A DNA stretch of 64,000 nucleotides from Herbaspirillum sp. (GTDB lineage: Bacteria > Pseudomonadota > Gammaproteobacteria > Burkholderiales > Burkholderiaceae_D): assembly GCA_028292625.1 (NCBI GenBank), contig JAQGLY010000073.1:1-64000 (forward strand), written 5' to 3'. This document shows positions 8,677 through 17,868 of the stretch, one piece after another (positions within the stretch are counted from its first letter, which is position 1; each line of letters begins with the position of its first letter). Below the pieces are notes generated by a model. It was not told where the DNA came from. It saw nothing but the letters and a program-made list of their open reading frames with translations, and did no database searches. The position numbers and the translations under genes were made by a program.

Positions 8677-10156
8677 GTTCGCGAACGGCGATATTTTTGG
8701 ACTGCTAAAGAAATTTTCTAAGGCGGACATTTTTGCTCGCCCAGCGTCATCCGTCGTTCAAGGCGCCCTTAGGTTGGAGGCCGGATTCTATGGCTCCGAC
8801 GGCTATCGCGCGCTTCAGGCAATGGAAGAGTCCGGTTTTAAGATAGGCCGAGTAGTTGATGTTGCCGGTGTGCGGTGGTTTGGACCATTCGCGCGCACAT
8901 ACGTAGCTGACCAGACGGTGGGGGTTCCATTTTTGACCAGCTCGACAATGCTCGTAGCAAGCAATTTGCCTGAGAAGTTCATTTCGACAGCACTTACCCG
9001 TGACCTAGAGCGACTGATGGTCTCGGAAGGGACGATTCTAGTATCTTGTTCAGGCACAATTGGTAACGTCGCGGTTTGCACGACGAATGTAGATGGATTT
9101 GCGCTTTCCCAAGATGCAATACGGGTTGATGCAAAGCAAGACATCGATCGTGGCTTGATTTATGTTTTATTGCTAAGTCCACTCGGACGATTTCTCGTTA
9201 TGCGGAATAAATCAGGATCGGTTATCGAACATCTGTATGCCGCCGATATTGAGTCTTTACCGCTTCCTGTGTTGCCGAAAAGGTTGAGGCACGAAATCTC
9301 TGCAATGATTCGCCAAGTATGCGATCTCCGAGTGAGAGCAAATCTCGCTCTACAAGAGGCTAATCGCCGTATCACCGTACTAGACAATGTCGGAACGGAT
9401 TCGGCCGGTGTATTTCCCGGCAATCCGAGCGTTGCCTCTTTCGTAAGACGGGCAAGTGACGTACATAACGCCGCAGAGCGAGAAGGGTGCGCTCGACTAG
9501 ACGCAACGTACTATGCTCCCGGAGTTCAAAAGCTAAGAAATCAATTGCGCGCGGCAGCAGCTTTTCGGCTCGTTGATATTGCGGTAAAGGTTATATTGAT
9601 TGGGAAGACTTTTGTCGAAGGTGTTAACAAGGTTGAACGCGATTTTGGCGTTCCGTACTTCACAGGAAAAGAATTGTTTAAGACAAGGCCATTGCCGGAA
9701 ACGTTTATTACGTGTCGGCGCAAAGAGGTAATTGATCGCCTACTAGTCCGCCGTGGGACGACGTTAATTACTTGCGCAGGAACCGTTGCCAAAGTTATGT
9801 ATGTAAGTGGTGCTCTTGATGGTTCTGCCGTTACTCATGACGCAATCCGTGTGATCCCAGGAGCGGATATGCACCCTGGATACGTTTATGCTTATCTTGC
9901 TTCTCCTGGAGGACAGGCGCAATTGAGTCGGTGCTCATACGGATCCGTCATTCCCAGACTTTACCGGACGCATGTCGAAGAAATTTTGATTCCACGACCA
10001 AATGATCAAGGTGTCGAAATTGGGCAGATGGTTGATAACGCATTCGATCTAAGAGATGAAGCATTAGAAATCGAAAATGTCGCAGTTGAGACGTTCCTGC
10101 GCGCTTTGAAGCAGGGCCGATCCGCAGTCGAGCAAGAATGGGGCGAGGAGTATTAG
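8666..10156 (+). CDS. HsdS-like specificity subunit with two TRDs
   Basis: A 496-aa target-recognition subunit for the adjacent methylase. Two internally similar halves are visible. The first has RLEAGFYGS, GVPFLTSSTM, GTILVSCSGTIGNV and LSQDAIRV. The second has RLDATYYAP, GVPYFTGKELF, GTTLITCAGTVAKV and THDAIRV. Each half ends in a helical segment of the conserved-region type. This is the classical type I layout in which two TRDs read the two halves of a bipartite site. The start overlaps hsdM by 11 nt (translational coupling), and the gene ends 4 nt before the giant ATPase gene. Such subunits are usually the fastest-diverging part of a system. Confidence 0.88.
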   Translation: MKTKFANGDIFGLLKKFSKADIFARPASSVVQGALRLEAGFYGSDGYRALQAMEESGFKIGRVVDVAGVRWFGPFARTYVADQTVGVPFLTSSTMLVASNLPEKFISTALTRDLERLMVSEGTILVSCSGTIGNVAVCTTNVDGFALSQDAIRVDAKQDIDRGLIYVLLLSPLGRFLVMRNKSGSVIEHLYAADIESLPLPVLPKRLRHEISAMIRQVCDLRVRANLALQEANRRITVLDNVGTDSAGVFPGNPSVASFVRRASDVHNAAEREGCARLDATYYAPGVQKLRNQLRAAAAFRLVDIAVKVILIGKTFVEGVNKVERDFGVPYFTGKELFKTRPLPETFITCRRKEVIDRLLVRRGTTLITCAGTVAKVMYVSGALDGSAVTHDAIRVIPGADMHPGYVYAYLASPGGQAQLSRCSYGSVIPRLYRTHVEEILIPRPNDQGVEIGQMVDNAFDLRDEALEIENVAVETFLRALKQGRSAVEQEWGEEY

Positions 10157-10160
10157 ACGT

Positions 10161-13100
10161 ATGAGCACAGGACAAGAGCTTTACCGCCTGGACGAAGTTC
10201 GAGTGGCGGAGGAATACGTCGAAGGGTTATTTAGCCAATTAAGAACATTCCTGCTATGCAAGCATGCAGGTCATTGCCAGCGAGTCGACTATCTTCCTTT
10301 GGCGGTCCTTGAGCTGCTTGGTGAACGACTAATCTGGGACGAGGAGCTTAAGGCTCAGGGCGTCGTCTGTCGGGTTATTTCCAGTGAGACGGATGGGTTG
10401 AAGCTAAAGCCATGGGAAGTCACGGGCAGTGGTGCAGTGGCTCTGCGCGAGGATGCGACTTACGGCAGGGTCAAGGTGTTTTGTGCTCTTTTCCCTGCGG
10501 GTATCCGCCTAGCCGAAGAGGATTCTCTCAATGTAGCCACTTTCAAAACTGACGATGCCGAGAGTTTTGACATACGTAAGTCACTGAAAGAACATTTGTT
10601 TGCATTGGTTGCAGCTCTACCTTCTGAAGAAGCAATAATTCTGAAATCCATTCTTAACTCGGATGCAGTTCGCCCACGTAACGTCGTTGAGAAGTTGCGC
10701 TATGTGCTCAGCGTTATTGGCGAGCGTGATCGCAGCGAGCAGCCTGTAACATGGGAAGTTGCGGGTGCCTATTTGTATGAGGTCCATCTTATTCCAGATT
10801 TTGGTCTCACAGAACAGGCTGTGTCCCTTCAGCTGGAACGCAATGCAGCGTGCACAAAGATCTTGCTTGACGGGGAGAAGGACCTGTCGGCAAATATTTT
10901 ACGGCTTGCAGAAGACCAGGGTCTGCTCGACGAGGAGATACGCAGGAATCTTGCAGTCATCCTAACTGGCGAAGCAATCCTAAAACCCGACACCTGGTTA
11001 CCACCAATTTGCCATGACCCGGTCATTCGGGACAAGCTGTCGTTCGACGCTTGGGATTTCAAGAATACAATAATCGATCTGAAAGTTGAGCTTAAGCCAC
11101 TGCAAGACCCAAAGAATCCAAACAAGATTGCAAAGGGACTTGCGCTCAAGGGTGGGAGCCTTGCCAACGATGGTGTGAAACCGATCCAAATTAGTTGGAC
11201 GGTTTCACCGCAGAGTCCTCCAGAATTGGCGGGATTTAGAGTGACCGTGATTCGGATAGCGGAGGACGGAGCAGAGGCGGACGTTATCGCACCGCAGTCT
11301 ATCGGTGCGAAACGCAAATCGTTTATGGTGCCGATCGCGGACAATAATCTCGATGCCGACGAGAAGTGTATTGCAAGGATCCGCATCCAGTGCTTAGCTA
11401 AGGGTGGCACACCAATACTCAACGCGGTTGATGTGTCGGAGGACTTCTGGATCGAAAACGGCGAAGAGTTCGCGCCACCGCCAGTTGACAAGGGCACGCG
11501 GTTGCGACATCTCGACGAGCTATCGTTTATGGCAACCTACGCTTCGGGCAAGGTCCATGAAGTGCGCAATCGAGGTTGGGATCCCGCGCGAAGCCACATT
11601 TACGTAGCTCGGCTAACCAATAACGACCGAGGTGATCTTGTCTTTAACCCGCTTCTGCTTGGTCTGGAGCGAGAGATTTTGCGAAATCCTGAGACGCTTG
11701 GGATACTCGAAGCGAACTTGGTAAATCGACGGGTGGGCGAATTGGTGGATTTCAAGCCCTTAAAGCTAGCACCTATCGTCAATCAGATCGCAAACAATTT
11801 TTACAAAACACGGTCGGCGCTTTTCGGTGTCATCGCAGATGGGGAGGAAGGAACTGGTGTGGTCGCGATTGCCGACCTGCACTTACATGGCGAGAAAGTA
11901 TTGACCTATGTCCAAAGCTACTTGGATCTGGTAAACGAGCTGTCTGCTCGAATTGAGAACGCGAGCGGCCCTGGAGGGATTAACTCTGTTTTGCACGACT
12001 TAGCACCGATCATGCGGATTGATACGGTTTTGATGCGCGTGGGTCCGTCCGACGCACCGATTGAAACGCTGCTATTTTCTCCCACCCACCCGCTGCGAAT
12101 CCTATGGTTGTACCAGTTCGAGAGTTTTGTGCGGCGATGGATTGACCAGATGAAGGGCCGGAGCGCAGCCGAAATTAAACAACTGATCGCTTCTGATAGC
12201 TTGGATAAACTGGCTAACCTGAATATTCCAAATGCGCTGGCTTGGAATCAGCAAAACATCTTCGTCAATACCGACAGCGTCGATTTTTTTTGGAGCATTT
12301 TCCCGCATGCTAATTCGAAGGACTTGCGTACGGCGGTGAACGCCACGTTGCAAGTTCTTGGCGGAGTGCGGAGGGAGGTCATGACGTCCACAGTGACCCC
12401 GCGCCAAATCTCTTCCAAGATTGAACGGTACCTCTGCCATCATCCATACGTCAGCACACTCAAGATCAACGTCATTAATCCTGGCGATGCACAATTGCTG
12501 TTGGAAGCGGTTAAGCTGCTCCTTGAACTCCCTCTTTATCGAAAAATGAACTTTGATATAAAGTTCTTTGCGCCGAAGGGCACGCGTCACCAATTAATTG
12601 CTAATGCGTTCGATAGTCTAATGGAGCAGCGTGATGATGAGGAGATTGCTCGAAGCCGCGGAATTTCCGACACAGAGGAAGCGCTACTCCAGCCGAACAC
12701 GAATCCGCTCTTCCCAAAACTAATCTACGCGAAGCATGTTATCGATGAACTACTAGAAAATACAGATTCAACGTTCGAAGCGCATTTGACATTCATAATC
12801 GATTATTTTGGAACCACCGTTGCGACGCGGCACCATGATGGCTTTCAAACGAGTTCTAGCCTATACAATTTATTGGCTGAGTACGTTACAGATTATACGG
12901 CTGGTAGTACGACAGCAACTTGGTCGCGGATGATCGCACCAAATCAATGTCCATCGCTTCTTATCGATGGGGCCACCGAATCGTTGTTCGGCGCGCATGA
13001 CGGACTGTCGCATCTAACGGCTTGCTTTTTCGACTGGGGTAAAAGCCTCGATCGCTATGCCACAGTGCAACTCGAACTCACGGATGAAAATGGCAAGCAT

Positions 13101-15491
13101 CATTTGAAGACCCTTCGTAAGATTCATGAAGGGTCGGACTGGGTATTCACGATCGATCGTAACTTTGGCATCGAATATTACGACAATCCTGTTCAGGGAG
13201 AGGCTAGTGGGTACCTTATTGACTACACACCGGAGTTCCTAGACTCTGTCTCGCACCGACTGATCATTTCAACCCATCACCGACATGAAATCGAAAGCAT
13301 CTTGCGTGGCGGATTTTCTGCATTATTGAACCCGACAGGTGAGGAGGAAACTGAAGCCGTCAGTAGCTACACCGTTGCACGTGTGCTTCAAGTACTTAAA
13401 TCAGTATCAGGAAAGTTAGCGCTAAAGCTGATCAATAATCCAGCTCAGGCGCAGGAAGTCATCGGATTGGCGCTAACTCGCTTGGCATTGGAGAAAGACG
13501 GACGTCTTGAGGGGCGCGTTTTGATTCCCGTGGATAGCCACATCGCACTTTTCCACCAGACGCCGAAGGAGCTGGAAAATAGCGAGTTGACGCTGAAGCG
13601 GACCGATCTGATGTTGGTCGACCTTCGTGGGCGAAAGCTGCATATCGATTTCATTGAGGTGAAAAACCGAAAGTACACTTCGCCTCAGGCCCTCATTGCG
13701 CTGCAATCGGAAATTCGGGAAAAAAACAAAAGCACAGAAGCGCATTTTCGCGCCCATTTCCTTGGCACGGACAAGAACAAACGATTCGATTCCGAAATTA
13801 AGAACAAAGAGTTGGCCAATATACTGCTGTTCTATTTTGAGCGGGCTCGGCGCTACGGGCTCTTTGAGGCGAAGGATGGGCAACTAAATTCAATCGATGT
13901 GGACGCCGACAAGGGTCTGGAGAAATTTTATCGAGGGCTTGAGGCAGTGGCGACTGGTTTGTGCGAAATGAGTTTTGGTCATGAGGGTGTCATCATCAAT
14001 GGGTCGGCTGAATTTGAATTTGATCAAAAGGTGGTTCATGACAACAACATTCAGGTTGTTGGGCGCAAAGGTATCGCGAAACTCCTTGATCTAGTGCTGG
14101 AGGACGATGAGCCGGCTGGTGGCGAAGAGCATTTGCAACCAATGCCAAAATCTACTAGATCTATGTTCGAATTCGGTGTTGGTGCGCAAGAGGGTGTGGG
14201 TGGAGAAGGTGTACGCGGCGACGTTTCGAGTGCAACAATGCAGAGTGAAGAGCAAGCAGCTGTCTCAGAAGTCCTAGAGCTGATTCAAACTAGTCCGCCA
14301 TCGGGATCGCTTCAATCTCTTCCCGAATCTCCGCATATTCCCGAGGCGCAAGTGGACATTGTCCATTCTATGGAGAGCATAAAAATTCACCTTGGGCGGA
14401 ACCTAACCACTGGCGGGGACGCGCTGTGGGATCCATACACTGCTGTGCCTCAAAGACTCACGAATCAGCATGTGCTAATTGTTGGGAAAAGTGGATCTGG
14501 CAAGAGCGAGACTACTAAAGCGATGATCTGGGAACTTGCCGAACGAGGGATTCCTACCGTCATTTTCGATTTCCAAGGAGAATACGCGGAGGGTGATTTT
14601 TATGAAGCGACGCATCCTCAGGTATTCGATGTTATGGATGGACTTCCGATTAACCCGTTCGAGCTGCCAGTTGATCCCCTAACAAAAAAGAGGAAGTCTC
14701 CGCTTGAAATGGTGTTTCGTCTGGCAGATACGCTGAATACCGTATTTGCGGGATCGGGCGACATCCAATTGGGAATTTTGCGTGAAGCCATTGAAGAATG
14801 CTATGTTCAGCAAGGATTTAATCTCCAGGACTCGGCGACCTGGAGCCATGAACCGCCGACATTAGACATGCTCGCAGCGGTCTTAAACAGTTGGATCGTC
14901 GATCGTGGGGCCCAAGTTAAAAATCTTCAGGTCCGGCTGCAGCCGTTGTTCAAGAGTGGAATTTTCCGGCAAGGAAAGGCTGGCTTTGGATTCGACGACT
15001 TGTTCAAGCGGACAACTGTTTTGAAGATGACATCGGGTATAAAGGACCTAATGCTCGCTGCAAGTCAGTTCATGCTTGAGAAAATTTACGCGACCATGCT
15101 TGCAGCGGGACCTAGCAAGACGCTGCGCGCGATGGTCTGTGTGGACGAGGCGCATAAGCTGTGTGGAGACGAGACCGTCACGATGTTGATTAAGGAGGCT
15201 CGAAAATATGGACTGGGCGTCATCTTGTCGTCGCAGGAAACGAGAGATTTTCATCCGTCGATCTTCGCGAACACGGGAACGTTAATTGCACTAGCCTTAG
15301 AGGATGCTGATGCAACGGTGATGGCGCGCAACCTTGGACTGGTCGATAAGAGTGCGCAGAAGGCTGCGAAAGAGTTGATTTTGAATCAAGCGAACGGCAG
15401 AGCGTTGGTGCGGTCACAGCATTTTTTACCCTACGCAGAAATACAAATTGAATCGTTCGAAGAAAGGATTAAGAATTCTCGTCACCACTAG
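10161..15491 (+). CDS. Giant DptH-like protein: PD-(D/E)XK-like motif plus HerA/FtsK ATPase
   Basis: A 1776-aa protein. The C-terminal ~350 residues form a HerA/FtsK-type translocase ATPase: HLGRNLTTGG just before it, Walker A GKSGSGKS (G1442 to K1448), FDFQGEYAEG after it, Walker B CVDEAHKL (D1662, E1663) and a sensor-like VILSSQETRDF. At about 1149-1185 a PD-(D/E)XK-like nuclease pattern is seen: D1149, then HIDFIEVKNR with E1166 and K1168, and a following helix with Q. A low-complexity linker (about 1315-1410) separates the two. The N-terminal ~1100 residues show no motif I know. Size, layout and the LxGKSGxGK region match my recollection of DptH (DndH) of phosphorothioate-dependent restriction, here coupled to a methylase. 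Probably the effector: ATP-driven DNA movement plus nicking or cleavage. Last gene of the operon. Confidence 0.85.
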   Translation: MSTGQELYRLDEVRVAEEYVEGLFSQLRTFLLCKHAGHCQRVDYLPLAVLELLGERLIWDEELKAQGVVCRVISSETDGLKLKPWEVTGSGAVALREDATYGRVKVFCALFPAGIRLAEEDSLNVATFKTDDAESFDIRKSLKEHLFALVAALPSEEAIILKSILNSDAVRPRNVVEKLRYVLSVIGERDRSEQPVTWEVAGAYLYEVHLIPDFGLTEQAVSLQLERNAACTKILLDGEKDLSANILRLAEDQGLLDEEIRRNLAVILTGEAILKPDTWLPPICHDPVIRDKLSFDAWDFKNTIIDLKVELKPLQDPKNPNKIAKGLALKGGSLANDGVKPIQISWTVSPQSPPELAGFRVTVIRIAEDGAEADVIAPQSIGAKRKSFMVPIADNNLDADEKCIARIRIQCLAKGGTPILNAVDVSEDFWIENGEEFAPPPVDKGTRLRHLDELSFMATYASGKVHEVRNRGWDPARSHIYVARLTNNDRGDLVFNPLLLGLEREILRNPETLGILEANLVNRRVGELVDFKPLKLAPIVNQIANNFYKTRSALFGVIADGEEGTGVVAIADLHLHGEKVLTYVQSYLDLVNELSARIENASGPGGINSVLHDLAPIMRIDTVLMRVGPSDAPIETLLFSPTHPLRILWLYQFESFVRRWIDQMKGRSAAEIKQLIASDSLDKLANLNIPNALAWNQQNIFVNTDSVDFFWSIFPHANSKDLRTAVNATLQVLGGVRREVMTSTVTPRQISSKIERYLCHHPYVSTLKINVINPGDAQLLLEAVKLLLELPLYRKMNFDIKFFAPKGTRHQLIANAFDSLMEQRDDEEIARSRGISDTEEALLQPNTNPLFPKLIYAKHVIDELLENTDSTFEAHLTFIIDYFGTTVATRHHDGFQTSSSLYNLLAEYVTDYTAGSTTATWSRMIAPNQCPSLLIDGATESLFGAHDGLSHLTACFFDWGKSLDRYATVQLELTDENGKHHLKTLRKIHEGSDWVFTIDRNFGIEYYDNPVQGEASGYLIDYTPEFLDSVSHRLIISTHHRHEIESILRGGFSALLNPTGEEETEAVSSYTVARVLQVLKSVSGKLALKLINNPAQAQEVIGLALTRLALEKDGRLEGRVLIPVDSHIALFHQTPKELENSELTLKRTDLMLVDLRGRKLHIDFIEVKNRKYTSPQALIALQSEIREKNKSTEAHFRAHFLGTDKNKRFDSEIKNKELANILLFYFERARRYGLFEAKDGQLNSIDVDADKGLEKFYRGLEAVATGLCEMSFGHEGVIINGSAEFEFDQKVVHDNNIQVVGRKGIAKLLDLVLEDDEPAGGEEHLQPMPKSTRSMFEFGVGAQEGVGGEGVRGDVSSATMQSEEQAAVSEVLELIQTSPPSGSLQSLPESPHIPEAQVDIVHSMESIKIHLGRNLTTGGDALWDPYTAVPQRLTNQHVLIVGKSGSGKSETTKAMIWELAERGIPTVIFDFQGEYAEGDFYEATHPQVFDVMDGLPINPFELPVDPLTKKRKSPLEMVFRLADTLNTVFAGSGDIQLGILREAIEECYVQQGFNLQDSATWSHEPPTLDMLAAVLNSWIVDRGAQVKNLQVRLQPLFKSGIFRQGKAGFGFDDLFKRTTVLKMTSGIKDLMLAASQFMLEKIYATMLAAGPSKTLRAMVCVDEAHKLCGDETVTMLIKEARKYGLGVILSSQETRDFHPSIFANTGTLIALALEDADATVMARNLGLVDKSAQKAAKELILNQANGRALVRSQHFLPYAEIQIESFEERIKNSRHH

Positions 15492-16008
15492 CGATGAAAG
15501 GTACTGCGCACTAAAATGCAGGGGAAAATACAATACCAGCGTGGCGTGAATGGTCGTGCCCCTGAATGCCGGTGGCGTACCAATTGGCGATTTGGGCGCG
15601 CATCGTTCCTCTGTCGATATGAACGTCGTCGGAAAAGCTTCCTTGCGTATCAGTGCCGCCGCTGACAACGCGGTGTCTTAGGGGGGATGTCGGGGCAAGC
15701 CAGTCGTGCGCGACCGCAATGGTAAACCTATGTGATCTATTTGCGCCCCATGGTCTTGGACCGGGCAATCTTCAGTCGAAATCCCCGGCGCATGCGCACT
15801 ATCGATAAAAAACAGCTCACTTCCCAGATTGGCTTGAGGATGTTGATGGCATGGGGGCGAACCAGTAGCACGTCTTCTTCGATCCGCTGTCGTAGTCTTT
15901 CAACTGGCTTGGACAAGTAACATCGGAGATGCATCTGTAACCATCAGTGCTCCAGACATTCTTCCAAAGAATAATGACAAACGTTATCGATCGCAATACA
16001 CGGTTGGA

Positions 16009-16052
16009 GGGACTTTATTTATTCCCGACGGACTTTATTTGTTTCCATCACA
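16009..16052 (-). repeat. Tn7-like transposon end A (two 20-bp-spaced TnsB-type sites)
   Basis: Two copies of GGACTTTATTT (ACTTTATTT at 16012 and 16032) stand exactly 20 bp apart and are followed by TTTCCATCACA. On the minus strand this reads TGTGATGG, then two AAATAAAGTCC repeats. That is the plan of a Tn7-family end: terminal 5'-TGT followed by tandem ~20-bp transposase (TnsB) sites. The 12-mer ACTTTATTTGTT is shared with end B next to glmS, in the same orientation. Homology to Tn7 is inferred from pattern, spacing and location. Confidence 0.6.
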
Positions 16053-16060
16053 ATTTGGAA

Positions 16061-16124
16061 GAATAATCCATAATTCGAATTATTTAGTTATTTTCAAAAA
16101 ATTAACCTGAGAATAATCCATAAT
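16061..16124. repeat. 14-bp direct repeat and 14-bp palindrome, AT-rich
   Basis: GAATAATCCATAAT occurs at 16061-16074 and 16111-16124, exactly 50 bp apart, and ATAATTCGAATTAT (16070-16083) is a perfect palindrome. The pair lies just outside transposon end A. It could be a remnant of the facing end of another element or a regulator site; neither can be shown. Confidence 0.5.
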
Positions 16125-16367
16125 AATTGTCGCTATTTGGTAGCTGATCATTGAGATTACTTTGGATCGAGAGGGAGCAGATCTTCGATGTCGCCTTCGT
16201 TTAAAAAATTTTCCGAAGCAAACTCAGCTTGGGCTCTCTGACGAAAATTGATGTAAAAAGCCTGCTTTCTTCGTTGTCACGATAATTTGGGATGGGCGTT
16301 TAAGACTGGGCAGACACAACTAACAACTAGCCCTATGAACTGGGGAATTTATTTTATGCGGGCATAA

Positions 16368-17480
16368 ATGAGTGCATCGGATATTCGACAAGAACTGAAC
16401 GACTATTACACCTATCTCGTATTGACTGGCGCGTTAAAGGAGCAACCTGGCGGACCGCATGAGCAATTTCATAGCCTACTGACAAAGGTGCGTACTTTTA
16501 TCGATACAGCAACGTCAAGTCAGCTTAAGGATCAAGGGAAGCTGCTACTACAGGCGGTCAAGCAGGCGGTTGAAGGAGGCGCGAAATTCCTACCTTATAA
16601 AATATCACCTCGTCAGATTGCGCAAGACTTTCGAGACCTAAGTGATCAGACCGATGTTTGGCGGCTCGGTGTGCCGTACGAGTGGCTTCAAGATCGATTC
16701 GCTTCTCAAGGAATCATGGCAGATCCGAGTTTGCCCCCTCACGCAAAAATTGGAATTGGAGTTCACGCAGGAAATGCGAGTGTGGAAGAGGTGTTCCTTC
16801 TTGAGGATATATATTTTCTACTTGTTCGGGCCGAGACCGCATTCAAGAGAATGAACGCGAAAGCCGATTTATTACATAAATCGATGCAAGAGTGGAAAGA
16901 TGGGAGTGGCTACGAAACGTTAGCCATACTGAATGGTGAGGTTGGCACGTTCTCTCGATTGTCTGTTGTAAGCGCGGCAGCTTTTGTAGAAGCATTTGTA
17001 AACAGCGTCGGGTGGGCTGAGTCGACGCGTGGAATCCATCGTGGGGAAGATGATCGCGCTCAACTTAAGGGAACCCAGAAGGGCCACTATTTGTCGCTGG
17101 AAGCCAAGTTAGAGAAATTCCCAAAATTGATTCGCGGTGATGGTGCTACCCCAATTATCCTTTCAGATCCGAAGCAGGCGAAGGAGCCTTTCGTTAGCTT
17201 TCTCGCTGAAACAAAGGAACTCCGTGATGCGAGTATGCATTACGCTCCCGGAAAAGCAATGATCTGGCGCCCTCCTCAGGAATGGTTGGTATCAGCTCAA
17301 AGATCCTCGGAATATGCTGTGCGAGTAGCTGAAGCCTTTTGGACCGCCTGTTATCCCGGAAAGAAATTACCAAGCTATCTAAACGGTCTCGACCATGCAG
17401 CTCTCCTTAAGACTGCTCGTGAGCGTATAAAGCATGCTGATTCTGGGTACCCTTTTGCTTATGAAACAACAGTTTCTTGA
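16368..17480 (+). CDS. Hypothetical 370-aa protein with HEPN-like R-x4-H motif
   Basis: I cannot assign a named family. The protein is soluble and mostly helical. Near the C-terminus LRDASMHYAP contains R286-x4-H291, which fits the R-x4-6-H catalytic signature of HEPN domains (RNases of toxins, abortive infection and CRISPR accessory proteins). An upstream helical region VSAAAFVEAFVNSVGW (about 203-218) resembles the first part of such domains in uncharacterised HEPN-like proteins. A single short motif is weak evidence. The gene stands alone between the two Tn7-type ends with its own terminator, consistent with cargo, perhaps a solitary defence or abortive gene. The Shine-Dalgarno is poor (GCGGGCATAA before ATG). 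Codon use is less GC-rich than in the chromosomal genes to the right. Confidence 0.7.
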   Translation: MSASDIRQELNDYYTYLVLTGALKEQPGGPHEQFHSLLTKVRTFIDTATSSQLKDQGKLLLQAVKQAVEGGAKFLPYKISPRQIAQDFRDLSDQTDVWRLGVPYEWLQDRFASQGIMADPSLPPHAKIGIGVHAGNASVEEVFLLEDIYFLLVRAETAFKRMNAKADLLHKSMQEWKDGSGYETLAILNGEVGTFSRLSVVSAAAFVEAFVNSVGWAESTRGIHRGEDDRAQLKGTQKGHYLSLEAKLEKFPKLIRGDGATPIILSDPKQAKEPFVSFLAETKELRDASMHYAPGKAMIWRPPQEWLVSAQRSSEYAVRVAEAFWTACYPGKKLPSYLNGLDHAALLKTARERIKHADSGYPFAYETTVS

Positions 17481-17525
17481 ACGACCACCTAACATTGTCT
17501 TAATGCAGATTCTGAGGGAACGAGA

Positions 17526-17583
17526 ACAACGTATCTTGGAGCTGCAATGACTCCTCGATACGTTGTAAGTTTTTGATTTTTTT
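17526..17583 (+). terminator. Rho-independent terminator after the 370-aa gene
   Basis: A perfect 10-bp stem (ACAACGTATC at 17526-17535 with GATACGTTGT at 17557-17566), extended by an inner GGAG/CTCC pair, is followed by a T-rich tail (17570-17583). It ends transcription 46 nt after the stop codon. Confidence 0.8.
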
Positions 17584-17802
17584 GAATTTATGCGTCTGTA
17601 TTTTCTGTTTTATTTAAGTTCACCAAAGGCATCTACTTCCTTCTAGGATTCCATTCTCCTCGTTCTGAAGTGCGGAGCGATTGGCGGCGTTGCCGGCGTT
17701 CTCTACTGTCTTCGCGGTGTATACCTCAATAAGGTGTATATAAAAGATGGGATAGCGACTGGTATGTTTGGTACGTCTTCATAGCTGGCTATCCTGAATC
17801 AA

Positions 17803-17868
17803 GGATAGAGCTATATTTTTCAGGATAGAACTTTATTCGTTGGGATGAAACTTTATTTGTTGTCGACA
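17803..17868 (-). repeat. Tn7-like transposon end B (three tandem 20-bp repeats) beside glmS
   Basis: Three consecutive 20-bp units start at 17803 (GGATAGAGCTATATT), 17823 (GGATAGAACTTTATT) and 17843 (GGATGAAACTTTATT), followed by TCGACA ending at 17868. Read on the minus strand the element begins TGTCGACAACAAATAAAG. Tandem TnsB sites behind a 5'-TGT terminus are the hallmark of a Tn7-type end, and Tn7 inserts about 25 bp beyond the glmS stop codon; here the terminus lies 24 bp beyond it. The exact terminus could also be 17870 (ACA at 17868-17870). Confidence 0.75.

Larger units (their letters stand above)
15492..16367. other. 876-bp gene-free stretch, mobile-element junk and AT-rich DNA
   Basis: No convincing gene. 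The left half (15500-15935) carries short overlapping minus-strand open frames (85 and 65 codons) that may be remnants of a decayed gene, but I cannot name it. The right half is AT-rich and holds a Tn7-type end (16009-16052), a 14-bp direct repeat and a palindrome, listed separately. From about 16140 to 16367 I see nothing beyond possible promoter sequence for the next gene. Confidence 0.6.

Noticed and set aside
2842-15491. Calling the operon a standard BREX, DISARM or type I system
   Set aside because: No PglZ, BrxL, DrmA-type or HsdR protein is encoded; the giant HerA protein and DptF-like ATPase do not fit those systems.
15511-15934. Small minus-strand frames as an IS66-type transposase remnant
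   Set aside because: A short stretch (DDVHIDRGTM) vaguely recalled IS66 transposases, but nothing else matched and no inverted repeats were seen.
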